Notes under the pieces: model-generated
What the model was told of the DNA's origin: nothing
The model's input: only the letters and a program-made list of their open reading frames with translations
Database searches by the model: none
Made by a program: the position numbers and the translations under genes
Shown: piece after piece, positions 1-7,655 of the stretch
Layout of the letters: each line of letters begins with the position of its first letter
How positions within the stretch are numbered: position 1 is the first letter of the stretch
Assembly: GCF_905220975.1 (NCBI RefSeq)
Contig: NZ_CAJNBK010000005.1
Coordinates: 62,001-126,000, forward strand
Length of the DNA stretch: 64,000 bases
Direction of reading: 5' to 3'
Source of the DNA: Paraburkholderia haematera
GTDB lineage: Bacteria > Pseudomonadota > Gammaproteobacteria > Burkholderiales > Burkholderiaceae

Positions 1-299
1 TGCGCTTCCAGACGCTGGTGATGGTTAGCCTGCTTGCGGCGTTCCCGGTCGCGTTCGTGGGCGTCATCGGGTTCGTCGGGCTGGTGGGGCCGCATATCGC
101 GCGCATGCTGGTCGGCGAGGATCAGCGCTTTTTCCTGCCGGCTTCATTGCTGACGGGAGCGCTGATGCTATCGGTCAGTTCCGTGGTGAGCAAGACGCTG
201 ATTCCGGGCGCCATCTTTCCGATTGGCGTGGTGACCTCCCTCGTCGGCGTGCCGTTCTTCATTTCCCTGATTCTGCGCAGCAAGAGGACCGCATGGTGA
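1..299 (+). CDS. FecCD-family ABC transporter permease, C-terminal part (5' end outside window)
   Basis: This is the last ~98 residues of an inner-membrane permease for iron-siderophore, cobalamin or haem import. The frame is open from the window edge, so the start lies upstream; the internal Met at 18 is not a start. The segment GFVGLVGPHIARMLVGEDQR is the hallmark cytoplasmic loop of FecCD/BtuC permeases that docks onto the ATPase, followed by hydrophobic helices and a short basic tail. Its stop overlaps the start of the following ATPase gene by 7 bases, so the two are translationally coupled. The substrate cannot be told from this fragment; the downstream PLP enzyme and serine-kinase-like protein suggest a metallophore. 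Confidence 0.9.
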   Translation, partial: RFQTLVMVSLLAAFPVAFVGVIGFVGLVGPHIARMLVGEDQRFFLPASLLTGALMLSVSSVVSKTLIPGAIFPIGVVTSLVGVPFFISLILRSKRTAW

Positions 300-1060
300 A
301 GCTACGGCTGGACGGTGTCGGCGCGGCTTACGGCAGTCGCCGGATTCTCTTGGAGATCAGCACACCGGCGTTCTTCGGCGGCGAGGTGGTCGCGGTCATC
401 GGTCCCAATGCGGCCGGCAAGTCGACGCTGTTCAAACGCATGGCGGGGTTGGTCGATGGGCCTGGCGAGGTGCGTCTGGAAGACTCGCGCAAAGGGTTGG
501 AGGGCGTCTGCTATATGCCGCAGGATAGCGCCGCCAGTGCGAGACTGACGGTCTACGAATCCATCCTGCTGGCGTGCAAGCAGCATCAGCCGAGCTGGGC
601 CGTGCACGACGCCGATCTCGCGCTGATCGATGGCATCATGGCGTCTCTAGGTATCGGCGAGCTGGCGTTTCGCTACCTCGATGAGTTGAGCGGTGGTCAG
701 CGGCAACTGGTCTCGATCGCGCAGACGCTCGCGCGAGATCCGGAAATCATGCTCATGGACGAGCCGACCAGTGCGCTCGACATGCGCCGGCAAGCGCAGG
801 TGCTCGGCTTCATGCGCGCGCTTGCGAAGCAGCGTGGGGTGATCGTTTTCATCGCATTGCACGATCTCAATCAGGCGCTGCGCTTTGCCGACCAGGTCCT
901 GGTGATCGCCGACGGTACCGCGCACGCCAGCGGACCTTGCGAAGACGTCATCACGGTCGCGATGCTGCGCGACGTGTACCGGATAGACGCGCGCATCGAG
1001 CGGTGTTCGAAGGGGGCGTGTCACGTGATCGTCGACGGCGCCGTACAGGATTTCATCTGA
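293..1060 (+). CDS. FecE-like ABC transporter ATP-binding protein
   Basis: This 255-residue cytoplasmic ATPase energises the preceding FecCD permease. Walker A GPNAAGKST lies at residues 37-45, signature LSGGQ at 132-136, Walker B IMLMDEP at 152-158, and the switch histidine in IALHDLNQAL near 185. Length and motif order fit the FecE/FhuC/BtuD group, which imports iron-siderophores, haem or B12. The start overlaps the permease stop, showing one operon. The binding protein is not in the visible part and is probably upstream. The next gene begins 11 bases after the stop. Confidence 0.92.
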   Translation: MVKLRLDGVGAAYGSRRILLEISTPAFFGGEVVAVIGPNAAGKSTLFKRMAGLVDGPGEVRLEDSRKGLEGVCYMPQDSAASARLTVYESILLACKQHQPSWAVHDADLALIDGIMASLGIGELAFRYLDELSGGQRQLVSIAQTLARDPEIMLMDEPTSALDMRRQAQVLGFMRALAKQRGVIVFIALHDLNQALRFADQVLVIADGTAHASGPCEDVITVAMLRDVYRIDARIERCSKGACHVIVDGAVQDFI

Positions 1061-1071
1061 TTGGGGAGGCT

Positions 1072-2274
1072 ATGCTCGATCTTGCCCGACTCCGCGCCGA
1101 TACTCCCGGCACGCACGACGTCGTACATTTCAACAACGCTGGCGCGAGCCTCATGCCGCGGATCGTCATCGATACGGTCGTGGAGCATGTGCGCGAGGAA
1201 GCGCGTCTCGGCGGATACGAGGCGGCCGGCGCTGCCGCCGGGCGGCTTGAAAGCGTCTATGTTTCCGTCGCACGGCTGCTCAACGCGCAACCCGACGAGA
1301 TCGCGGTGATCGAAAACGCGACGCGCGCCTGGGACATGGCGTTCTACTCGTTGCCGCTTTCGGCGGGCGATCTCGTGCTGACGTCCGCAACGGAATATGC
1401 GGGCAACTACATCCCGTACCTGCAGTTGCAAAAACAGCGCGGCATCCGGATCGAGGTCATTCCGAACGACGGGCAAGGCCAGGTGTCCGTCGAGGCCTTG
1501 CAGCGAAGGTTGACCGACCCGCGCGTGAAGCTGGTCTCGCTCCCGATCATCGCCACCAACGGCGGCCCCGTGCAACCTGTCGAGGCGATCGGCGCGGCGG
1601 CGCGCGAGGCGGGCGTAGGGTTTCTCCTCGACGCGTGCCAGGGGGCTGGGCATGTGCCGCTGGACGTGAAGAAGATCGGCTGTCACATGCTGGCTGCGAC
1701 GAGCCGGAAATATTTGCGGGGACCTCGCGGCATGGGCTTTCTGTATATCGAACGGGCGCTCTGTGCGCAACTGGAGCCCACCTTTCTCGATCTGCACGCG
1801 GCGACGCTGCAAACGCCGGATCGGTTCGAGATACGCGGCGACGCCCGGCGTTTCGAAAACTGGGAATGCAACGTTGCGGCCAAGCTCGGCATGGGCGCGG
1901 CGATCGACTACGCGCTCGAGCTCGGCATCGTGCCCATCTGGACGCGCATTCAGGCGCTCGCCGGTGATCTGCGCGAGCGGTTGGCGCAGATCGACGGCGT
2001 GACGCTCCAGGATAGGGGCGCGGTCAAATCGGGCATCGTGACGTTCACGCTCGACCGTTGCGATTCTGCGGATGTCCAGCAATGGCTGGCGTCGCAAGCC
2101 CGACGCATCAACGTCTCCCGTTCGACGTTCCAGTCGACGATGCTGGATATGCAGATGCGCGGTCTGCGCGACGTGGTACGCGCCTCGGTTCACGCCTACA
2201 ACTCGGACGAAGACATCGACGCGCTCGTGCAAGCGGTGCAGGCGATGTCGAGGGGGATAGCCCATGCTCGATAA
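1072..2274 (+). CDS. Class V aminotransferase-fold PLP enzyme (cysteine desulfurase/EgtE-like)
   Basis: The 400-residue protein is a fold-type I PLP enzyme of the class V group, which includes cysteine desulfurases, selenocysteine lyases, isopenicillin N epimerase and the ergothioneine C-S lyase EgtE. The N-terminal NNAGASLMP (21-29) matches the substrate-binding start of that group. LLDACQ gives the Asp (187) that pairs with the pyridine nitrogen, and TSRKYLRGPRG places the Schiff-base Lys at 213. The ATG at 1072 follows GGGGAGG at a good distance; a longer upstream reading frame overlaps the ATPase gene and is not needed. It sits between an ATPase and a serine-kinase-like gene, overlapping the latter by 11 bases. 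The substrate is unknown. Confidence 0.85.
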   Translation: MLDLARLRADTPGTHDVVHFNNAGASLMPRIVIDTVVEHVREEARLGGYEAAGAAAGRLESVYVSVARLLNAQPDEIAVIENATRAWDMAFYSLPLSAGDLVLTSATEYAGNYIPYLQLQKQRGIRIEVIPNDGQGQVSVEALQRRLTDPRVKLVSLPIIATNGGPVQPVEAIGAAAREAGVGFLLDACQGAGHVPLDVKKIGCHMLAATSRKYLRGPRGMGFLYIERALCAQLEPTFLDLHAATLQTPDRFEIRGDARRFENWECNVAAKLGMGAAIDYALELGIVPIWTRIQALAGDLRERLAQIDGVTLQDRGAVKSGIVTFTLDRCDSADVQQWLASQARRINVSRSTFQSTMLDMQMRGLRDVVRASVHAYNSDEDIDALVQAVQAMSRGIAHAR

Positions 2275-2680
2275 GCTGCCGTATTGCGTCGCGCTCAAGC
2301 CGCTCGCTTTTTTCCGGCCCTCCGAGGCGGTCGACGAACACGACGTGCACCGTCTGGCCGCAGCCATTCGCGAGGCCGGTTCATGGACCACGCCGATCCC
2401 CATCGAGAAGGGGACCGGCATCATCATGGACGGTAACCACCGGGCGCGTGCGGCCGCGCTGCTCGGATTGCGCTACGTGCCCTGCGTGTTGCTCGACTAT
2501 CGGGATCCGAGGGTGTCAGTCACGCACTGGCAGACTGGCGAGCCGTTCTGTGTCGATAGCATCCGCAGGCGGATCTTGCAGGACCGAGGGCTGCTCCCCT
2601 ACAAGACGACACGGCATCGCTTCGCGCCGGTGCTACCCGCAACGGAGATTCAGTTGTCCGTGTTGCATGGGGGCGCTTGA
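2264..2680 (+). CDS. ParB/Srx-fold protein resembling free L-serine kinases (SerK/SbnI type)
   Basis: This 138-residue protein has a single ParB/sulfiredoxin-like domain and no DNA-binding domain. The nucleotide-binding signature appears as DGNHR at residues 56-60, followed by ALLGLRYVPCVLLDY. The C-terminal part has VTHWQTGEPF and LPYKTTRHRF, which I associate with the SerK/SbnI branch that phosphorylates free L-serine to O-phosphoserine; this is from memory and needs a search. SbnI supplies O-phosphoserine for staphyloferrin B. An operon position after a FecCD/FecE transporter and a PLP enzyme fits a serine-derived metallophore or amino acid product. The start overlaps the PLP gene, with AGGGGG upstream. 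A plain regulatory ParB-like protein remains possible. Confidence 0.7.
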   Translation: MLDKLPYCVALKPLAFFRPSEAVDEHDVHRLAAAIREAGSWTTPIPIEKGTGIIMDGNHRARAAALLGLRYVPCVLLDYRDPRVSVTHWQTGEPFCVDSIRRRILQDRGLLPYKTTRHRFAPVLPATEIQLSVLHGGA

Positions 2681-2709
2681 TTTGTTCCGCGTTGTACCCT
2701 GCGAGTCAG

Positions 2710-2732
2710 CCTGACGGGCGCTGACCGTCAGG
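2710..2732. terminator. Hairpin after the FecCD operon
   Basis: CCTGACGG (2710-2717) and CCGTCAGG (2725-2732) form a perfect 8-bp stem with a 7-base loop, 30 bases past the stop of the ParB-fold gene. There is no T-run, so it is a weak terminator candidate or an RNA 3'-end stabiliser. Confidence 0.4.
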
Positions 2733-3170
2733 ACACCTGCCCGCGTATCCCGTCGCGCGCTTCCAGCGTTAGCCGAGATGGGCAGGCTTCGAACACCCCT
2801 CCAGAACATTCCCCCAGAACGCCCCCGGACCGATCACGGACTCCGGCGCGTTCGCTTCGACATTCAAATATGTAGTAGAAATCTATCTGCCGGCCAACCT
2901 TGATTGCAGGGGGGCAAATCGGGCATCGATGCGCAGACCGGCGTATCGAACCATAAATGAATATTCATGAACGGTTCAGGTTGCTTTTGGTACGACGCCG
3001 TATTGTCAGCATGAGAGGGCCGTGCGCGCGAACATTGAGCAGGGCCGTCAGACCGATCGGATTCGCGCTCGTTGCGATCCATCGGCGGGCGCGCTCAATG
3101 GTTTTTGTTACTGCAGGAATCACCACAAGACTCGGCATTCCAACATGCCGTCAATAAGAGGAGACGCACT

Positions 3171-3353
3171 GTGAGAGACGCCGCAATACATTCTGAAACC
3201 GGGGGCGCCGGTCGTGCGTGCCTGCTGCGCCTGCCGCTGGCGATCGGTTTTTCTCACCGTCGATCGGCGCGCTGGCCCAACTGCTTCCCCTTGCATGGTC
3301 TTGTAGGTCGGGCGAACGCGGGGATTCGACTGAACGATACGGCGTGGCACTGA
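3171..3353 (+). pseudogene. Possible small ORF or 5' remnant of an exported-protein gene
   Basis: A GTG at 3171 follows AGAGGAG with an 8-base gap, a good ribosome binding site. The 60-residue product has a short hydrophobic stretch (CLLRLPLAIGF) like a broken signal peptide and then Arg-rich sequence with no recognisable domain. A shift of one base after the hydrophobic stretch would give a run ending in ALAQ, as in a signal peptide. It may be the start of a decayed secreted or porin gene, or chance. Confidence 0.2.
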
Positions 3354-3365
3354 ACGCAACCTGAA

Positions 3366-3393
3366 CCGATCATGAAAATCCGTTCATGATCGG
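3366..3393. repeat. Perfect 11-bp inverted repeat
   Basis: CCGATCATGAA (3366-3376) and TTCATGATCGG (3383-3393) flank six bases. No T-run follows, so an operator or RNA hairpin is as likely as a terminator. It lies about 225 bases before the LysR start at 3619. Confidence 0.55.
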
Positions 3394-3618
3394 CGCGCTT
3401 GACGTAGCTCCATATCGACGCATTCTGGTTCCCGCGTTGTGGAGGGGCGGCAAGAAACGCGAGTTGGTTTGCGATAAAGTCCCGACGGGTGGAGACTGGG
3501 TGGAATCTGGCTCCGGATAGTCAATCGATTCCTGGACGTCCGTCCATGCGTGCTGGGCAGACCTTCCCCGGCACAATTAACGGACCTCGACATGTAAAGA
3601 AAGACGAGACAACAAACA

Positions 3619-4524
3619 ATGGACAAGATTTCCGCAATGAAGGTGTATGTGAAGGTGGTCGAAACGACCAGCTTCACGAGAGCCGCCGAAGTTCTGCATA
3701 CGTCGGCAGTCTATGTGACCCGTATGGTGCAGGCTCTCGAATCGGATCTGGGCGTGAAACTGCTGAACCGGACAACCCGTCGAAGCAAGCCGACCGATGC
3801 GGGCCTTCGCTACTACGAACGTTGCGTCGCGCTCCTTCGGGATATAGACGAAATGGACACCGACGCTCAGGCTTCGAAGGGAAGCCAAAGCGGAACAGTC
3901 CGCGTCAGCATGCCCTCGCTAGTTGCGAAATCGACCGTTATCCCGGAGTTGCCGAAATTCTTTGCCGAGAATCCTGATATTCGACTGGACATCAGCATTG
4001 CTGATCAGCACCTCGATCTGATCGAGGAAGGGCTGGACTGCGCCCTGCGCGTGGGAACGGTGAGCGAACCTGGACTAGTCGCTAAAAAAGTGGGTCATTA
4101 CAAAACGCTAACCTTCGCGTCGCCCGACTATATCCGCGCCTATGGCGAGCCCTTCAGCCTGGGTGACCTCAGCGATCACATCGGCGTGAGTTATGCCACG
4201 AAGTCAGGCCGTATCAGAAGTTGGGAGTTTCTCGATGGGGATGTGGTCCGCTCGGTTTCGCTGAAAAGCGCAATCCTGGTGAACGACCAGGATACCTACG
4301 TGGCATGCGGACTTGCGGGTCTCGGATTGATACAGGGGAGCACCTTCATACTCGACGCTCATGTGCGAGCCGGTCGATTGAACAAGGTTCTGAGAGACTA
4401 TCCGTTAAATCCCCGCCCCGTGTTCGTTGTGTATATGCCTAATCGAACCAGGCCGAAGCGAGTCGACATTTTTATCGACTGGTTAGTCGATTTGTATTCG
4501 GTCCATCTTGCCGACTCAAGCTAA
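3619..4524 (+). CDS. LysR-family transcriptional regulator
   Basis: The 301-residue protein has an N-terminal winged helix-turn-helix (residues ~1-60, TSFTRAAEVLHTSAVYVTRMVQALESDLG, then LLNRTTRRSKPTDAG) and a periplasmic-binding-like co-inducer domain from about 90. It belongs to the large DsdC/AaeR-like LysR group in which RTTR follows the recognition helix. No target is apparent: the region upstream is non-coding and the convergent neighbour at 4652 is another LysR gene. GC content is lower than in the neighbours (many AT-ending codons), which may indicate recent acquisition. Confidence 0.88.
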   Translation: MDKISAMKVYVKVVETTSFTRAAEVLHTSAVYVTRMVQALESDLGVKLLNRTTRRSKPTDAGLRYYERCVALLRDIDEMDTDAQASKGSQSGTVRVSMPSLVAKSTVIPELPKFFAENPDIRLDISIADQHLDLIEEGLDCALRVGTVSEPGLVAKKVGHYKTLTFASPDYIRAYGEPFSLGDLSDHIGVSYATKSGRIRSWEFLDGDVVRSVSLKSAILVNDQDTYVACGLAGLGLIQGSTFILDAHVRAGRLNKVLRDYPLNPRPVFVVYMPNRTRPKRVDIFIDWLVDLYSVHLADSS

Positions 4525-4651
4525 TATCGTCACGTCATTGAATGAACGTGTATCCGATCGGGCGTTGTAAAACGCACGGTGCGAGAAAGTATCCTGGTTC
4601 CGGCCTGCGGACCTCGCCTTCATCTTCAACGGTGAAGGCCACGCGTTGGCA

Positions 4652-5569
4652 CTAACCCAGGAGGGGCGGCAATTCGTCCTTCAGGAAATCGACCAAAGCG
4701 CGTACCGCAGGCATCATTCCGCGGCGCGTCGGAAACAGCACCGCCAATCGCCCCTCCCTGGGGCGCCACTCCGGTAGTACGACGCACAACGTCCCGCTTT
4801 CGATCTCACGCGTGCATGCATAGAGAGGCAGGCCCGCGATGCCCATTCCCGCCAACGCGGCTTCCTTCAGCGCCGTCATATTGTCGCTCTGCAGCCGGGG
4901 TTGAATCGGCCGCATGACAACCTCGCCATGTGCGCTGGTCAGGCGCAGTACGGTTGCCGGCTCATGGATCGACGCATAGATCAAAAGATCGCCGTGGGGT
5001 AGCGCGTCCGGTTCGCCGATCATCCCGGTTCCTGCCAGATACACGGGGCTGGCCACCAACCCCCAACGCACAGTGCACAGTGGGGCCTGGACCAGGCTGG
5101 AAGACTCCACGTCAAAACCCAGACCGCGTACCACCACGTCGACATGTTCCTCGACAAGGTCAACTTGTCGGTTACTTGCCTCGATTGCCAGTCGGACCTT
5201 GGGGTAGCGCAGCATGAAGCGGGGCAGCAATCTGGCGAGCACGATGTCGGTAATCGCGACGGACATACTGGCCCGCACCAGCCCCGTGGGCTCGGCAGTC
5301 CGACGCCGAACCGCTTCTTCACCGGCCTGCGCTTCGGAAATCATGGCCCGGCAATGCGCGTAAAGCGCCTGGCCGGCGTCGGTCAAGCTAAGTCGGCGCG
5401 AGGTTCGTTGGAGCAGCCGAACGCCGAGGTTGGCCTCCAGATCGGTGACCCGTCGGGAGATATGGGATTTGCTGACGCCGAGCACCTCTCCCGCGGCGGT
5501 AAAACCGTGATGCTCAATCACCTGAGCAAAAAGATAGAGGTCGTTCAGGTCAAGAGATACGGGTTTCAT
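4652..5569 (-). CDS. LysR-family regulator, divergent from isochorismatase/pirin pair
   Basis: This 305-residue regulator has the LysR helix-turn-helix in residues ~8-66 (HHGFTAAGEVLGVSKSHISRRVTDLEANLG, then LLQRTSRRLSLTDAG) and a substrate-binding domain. I chose the ATG at 5569 (MKPVSLDLNDLYLF), because the longer frame adds 24 residues that run through the operator. It is transcribed away from the isochorismatase-pirin genes across a 193-bp region holding two perfect inverted repeats with LysR geometry. It is therefore the likely regulator of those genes and of itself. Confidence 0.9.
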   Translation of the reverse strand: MKPVSLDLNDLYLFAQVIEHHGFTAAGEVLGVSKSHISRRVTDLEANLGVRLLQRTSRRLSLTDAGQALYAHCRAMISEAQAGEEAVRRRTAEPTGLVRASMSVAITDIVLARLLPRFMLRYPKVRLAIEASNRQVDLVEEHVDVVVRGLGFDVESSSLVQAPLCTVRWGLVASPVYLAGTGMIGEPDALPHGDLLIYASIHEPATVLRLTSAHGEVVMRPIQPRLQSDNMTALKEAALAGMGIAGLPLYACTREIESGTLCVVLPEWRPREGRLAVLFPTRRGMMPAVRALVDFLKDELPPLLG

Positions 5570-5599
5570 CCGTTGTCCAGGTGTCCTTGGGTTGGCTTG

Positions 5600-5649
5600 C
5601 CTATCGTTTCCGGTGAGCAACGATAGGTCGATAAATACCATATTTATCG
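5600..5649. promoter_or_regulatory. Paired LysR-type operators
   Basis: Two perfect inverted repeats lie side by side. CCTATCGTT (5600-5608) pairs with AACGATAGG (5619-5627), and CGATAAATA (5629-5637) pairs with TATTTATCG (5641-5649). The second has the T-N11-A layout of a LysR recognition site. Their centres are about 25 bp apart, as expected for recognition and activation sites bound by one tetramer between divergent genes. Confidence 0.65.
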
Positions 5650-5762
5650 TTTGTCGTTGCGTAACTATGATTCATTTCAACCGGAGCAGATGTGCACCGG
5701 ACAGTCCGGCGGGAGCGTCCATACGCCAATGCCGTATCCAGATGCCAACGTTAATAAAGACC

Positions 5763-6491
5763 ATGAAAATCCTGACTCTCCTGAAAGCCGCGGTTTTTGC
5801 CCTGGCTGTCGTCACCACCTCCGCCACGATGGTCCAGCCGGCCAGCGCAGCGCCTGCGACGAACGCGCTCGCGCCTTCGGGTGCTCCGTACTCCTTGCTG
5901 TCGCGGGACAACACAGTGCTGGTGCTGGTTGACCATCAGATCGGCCTGTTCACCGGCGTGCGCGACATCGATACCGGTGAGCTCAAGCATAACGTGGTGG
6001 CGCTCGCCAAAGCCGCGAAGACGCTCGGCATCCCGGTCATTGTCACCGCTACGATGCCCGACGGCATGTGGGGTCCCACGATCCCTGAACTGACTGCCGC
6101 GCTTCCAGGTGTCCCGGTGATCAGCCGAACCTCGATCAATGCCTGGGACGATCCGAATGTGCGGGCCGCCATCGAAAAGACTGGCCGTAAGCAGATTTTG
6201 ATCGCCGGCGTTTCGCTGGAGGTGTGTGCCACGTTCCCGGCGCTGTCGCTCAAGGCCGCAGGCTACGACCCCCGTGTGGTGATCGACGCCTCGGGCACGT
6301 TTAGCGATGTCAAGCGCACCGTGGGGCTGCAGCGCCTGGCCGGTGCCGGCATCCCGGTTACGGACTACGCCACGGCGGGTGTGGAAATGCTGCATGGCAA
6401 CGATGATCCGAAGGCTCAGCAGGTGTATGCCGATCTCGATATGCCGTTTGCCAACCTGGTGTGGCAGCTCAAGAACGCTGCGCGCAAGTGA
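5763..6491 (+). CDS. Exported isochorismatase-fold hydrolase (YcaC-like)
   Basis: The 242-residue protein starts with a clear signal peptide (MKILTLLKAAVFALAVV, cleavage near ASAAP at 27-31). The mature part is a cysteine hydrolase of the isochorismatase family: VLVDHQIGLF gives the catalytic Asp57, and IAGVSLEVCATFPAL gives the nucleophile Cys155 with the usual cis-peptide region. The INAWDDP and DASGTF segments resemble YcaC. Arg occupies the place where many relatives carry the catalytic Lys. The substrate is unknown; members hydrolyse nicotinamide, N-carbamoylsarcosine or enol ethers. An in-frame ATG at 5742 would only extend the signal peptide. Pirin follows 120 bases downstream and a LysR is divergent. 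Confidence 0.85.
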   Translation: MKILTLLKAAVFALAVVTTSATMVQPASAAPATNALAPSGAPYSLLSRDNTVLVLVDHQIGLFTGVRDIDTGELKHNVVALAKAAKTLGIPVIVTATMPDGMWGPTIPELTAALPGVPVISRTSINAWDDPNVRAAIEKTGRKQILIAGVSLEVCATFPALSLKAAGYDPRVVIDASGTFSDVKRTVGLQRLAGAGIPVTDYATAGVEMLHGNDDPKAQQVYADLDMPFANLVWQLKNAARK

Positions 6492-6611
6492 GGCAACAAC
6501 CCGATCCGGCGAGGGCGAACAGCGTCCTCGTCCGACCAACCCCGAAGCTATCCAGGCAAGCAGGCCCGGATAGCTGCGGGGCTAAACGCTACGGTAAGAC
6601 GGAATATCACC

Positions 6612-7490
6612 ATGGACAAGTTTGTGCGCGTGTCGCATGTCGTTGCCGGTCACGACGTGACCATTGACGAAGCTTTCTGGGCGAAGCGCTTCGATGAGCG
6701 ATCGTTCGACGGATTGATCGATCCCGTTGTCATGCTCGATCATTTTCACATGACCGGCCCGACCTTTGCTGCGCATCCGCATGCTGGAATTTCGGCGGTG
6801 ACCTACCTGTTCGAGGACGCGATAGGAGCGCATGTCAATTACGATTCGCTGGGCAATCAAGGCCCGATCAATCCGGGCGCATTGCATTGGTTTGCCGCCG
6901 GCCGCGGGGCGGTGCATACCGAACAGCCGGAAGGCAAGGAGCAGCATGTTCACGCGCTGCAGATCTTCGTGAATCTGCCGGCGAGCAAGAAATTCAACGC
7001 GCCGTATGCCGTTCACGTGGAGCCGCATGACATCCCGGAGTTCAAGGCTCCCGGTGTTCGTGTGCGTGTGGTGTCGGGCAGCAGTAATGGCGTGGGCGCC
7101 GCCCACTCTGTGCAACTACCTGAACCATTCACGTTGTTGGACGGCTTCCTTGCACGTTCATCTGCATTCAGCCATGAGCTATTGCGCGGCTGGAAAGGGT
7201 TGATTTACGCCGTCTCGGGAGCGTTGCGGATCGAGGCCGGAGACGAGGTGCGACATCTGCTGGCCGGAGAAGCCGTCGGTGTCGCCTTGGATGAGGACGC
7301 TACGGAGGGCGGGGTAGCAATTCGGCTCGTCTCTGAAGAAGGCAGCCACTTTGTCATTCTTTCCGGCCCAGCCTTGAATGAACCGATTGCCAAACACGGG
7401 CCGTTTGTCATGAATACCCCTGAGCAACTTGAAGATCGCATCAGAGCTTTTCAGAACGGTGAATTTGGGCAACTCGTCACGTTGCCGTGA
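6612..7490 (+). CDS. Pirin family protein
   Basis: The 292-residue bicupin matches pirins. The N-terminal cupin carries the metal site: MLDHFHM, HPHAG at 55-59, and the HTEQPE segment near 100 supply the His and Glu ligands. The C-terminal pirin domain ends with NGEFGQL. Pirins are iron-binding proteins, some with quercetin dioxygenase activity and some acting as redox-responsive cofactors. Pairing with an isochorismatase-fold enzyme and a divergent LysR is a frequent arrangement, suggesting joint response to aromatic or electrophilic compounds. No signal peptide is present, so it acts in the cytoplasm, unlike its exported neighbour. Confidence 0.92.
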   Translation: MDKFVRVSHVVAGHDVTIDEAFWAKRFDERSFDGLIDPVVMLDHFHMTGPTFAAHPHAGISAVTYLFEDAIGAHVNYDSLGNQGPINPGALHWFAAGRGAVHTEQPEGKEQHVHALQIFVNLPASKKFNAPYAVHVEPHDIPEFKAPGVRVRVVSGSSNGVGAAHSVQLPEPFTLLDGFLARSSAFSHELLRGWKGLIYAVSGALRIEAGDEVRHLLAGEAVGVALDEDATEGGVAIRLVSEEGSHFVILSGPALNEPIAKHGPFVMNTPEQLEDRIRAFQNGEFGQLVTLP

Positions 7491-7655
7491 AATGATCTGG
7501 AATGCTTAACTATTTGCATGCAAGGTACCCGGGAAGTTTTAGATGAACGACACACGGGCCAAAGGCCGCAACAGCCGAATGCCTGCCGGCAGAGCACGTG
7601 ACAACGACGTCACGAGAACCTGCCGGCGCGCGGCTGCATGGGGCCGAGCGACATT

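Larger units (their letters stand above)
2733..3618. other. Long intergenic region, about 890 bases
   Basis: No convincing gene is present. It contains the palindrome ATGAATATTCAT at 2957-2968, a weak small ORF at 3171-3353, and a perfect 11-bp inverted repeat at 3366-3393. The sequence is locally AT-richer around 2870-2970, which could be a decayed promoter. The right end is the promoter region of the LysR gene at 3619. Confidence 0.6.

Noticed and set aside
1021..2427. 468-codon open frame on the minus strand over the PLP gene
   Set aside because: It is antisense to a gene with clear catalytic motifs, and its product is Arg/His-rich with no domain.
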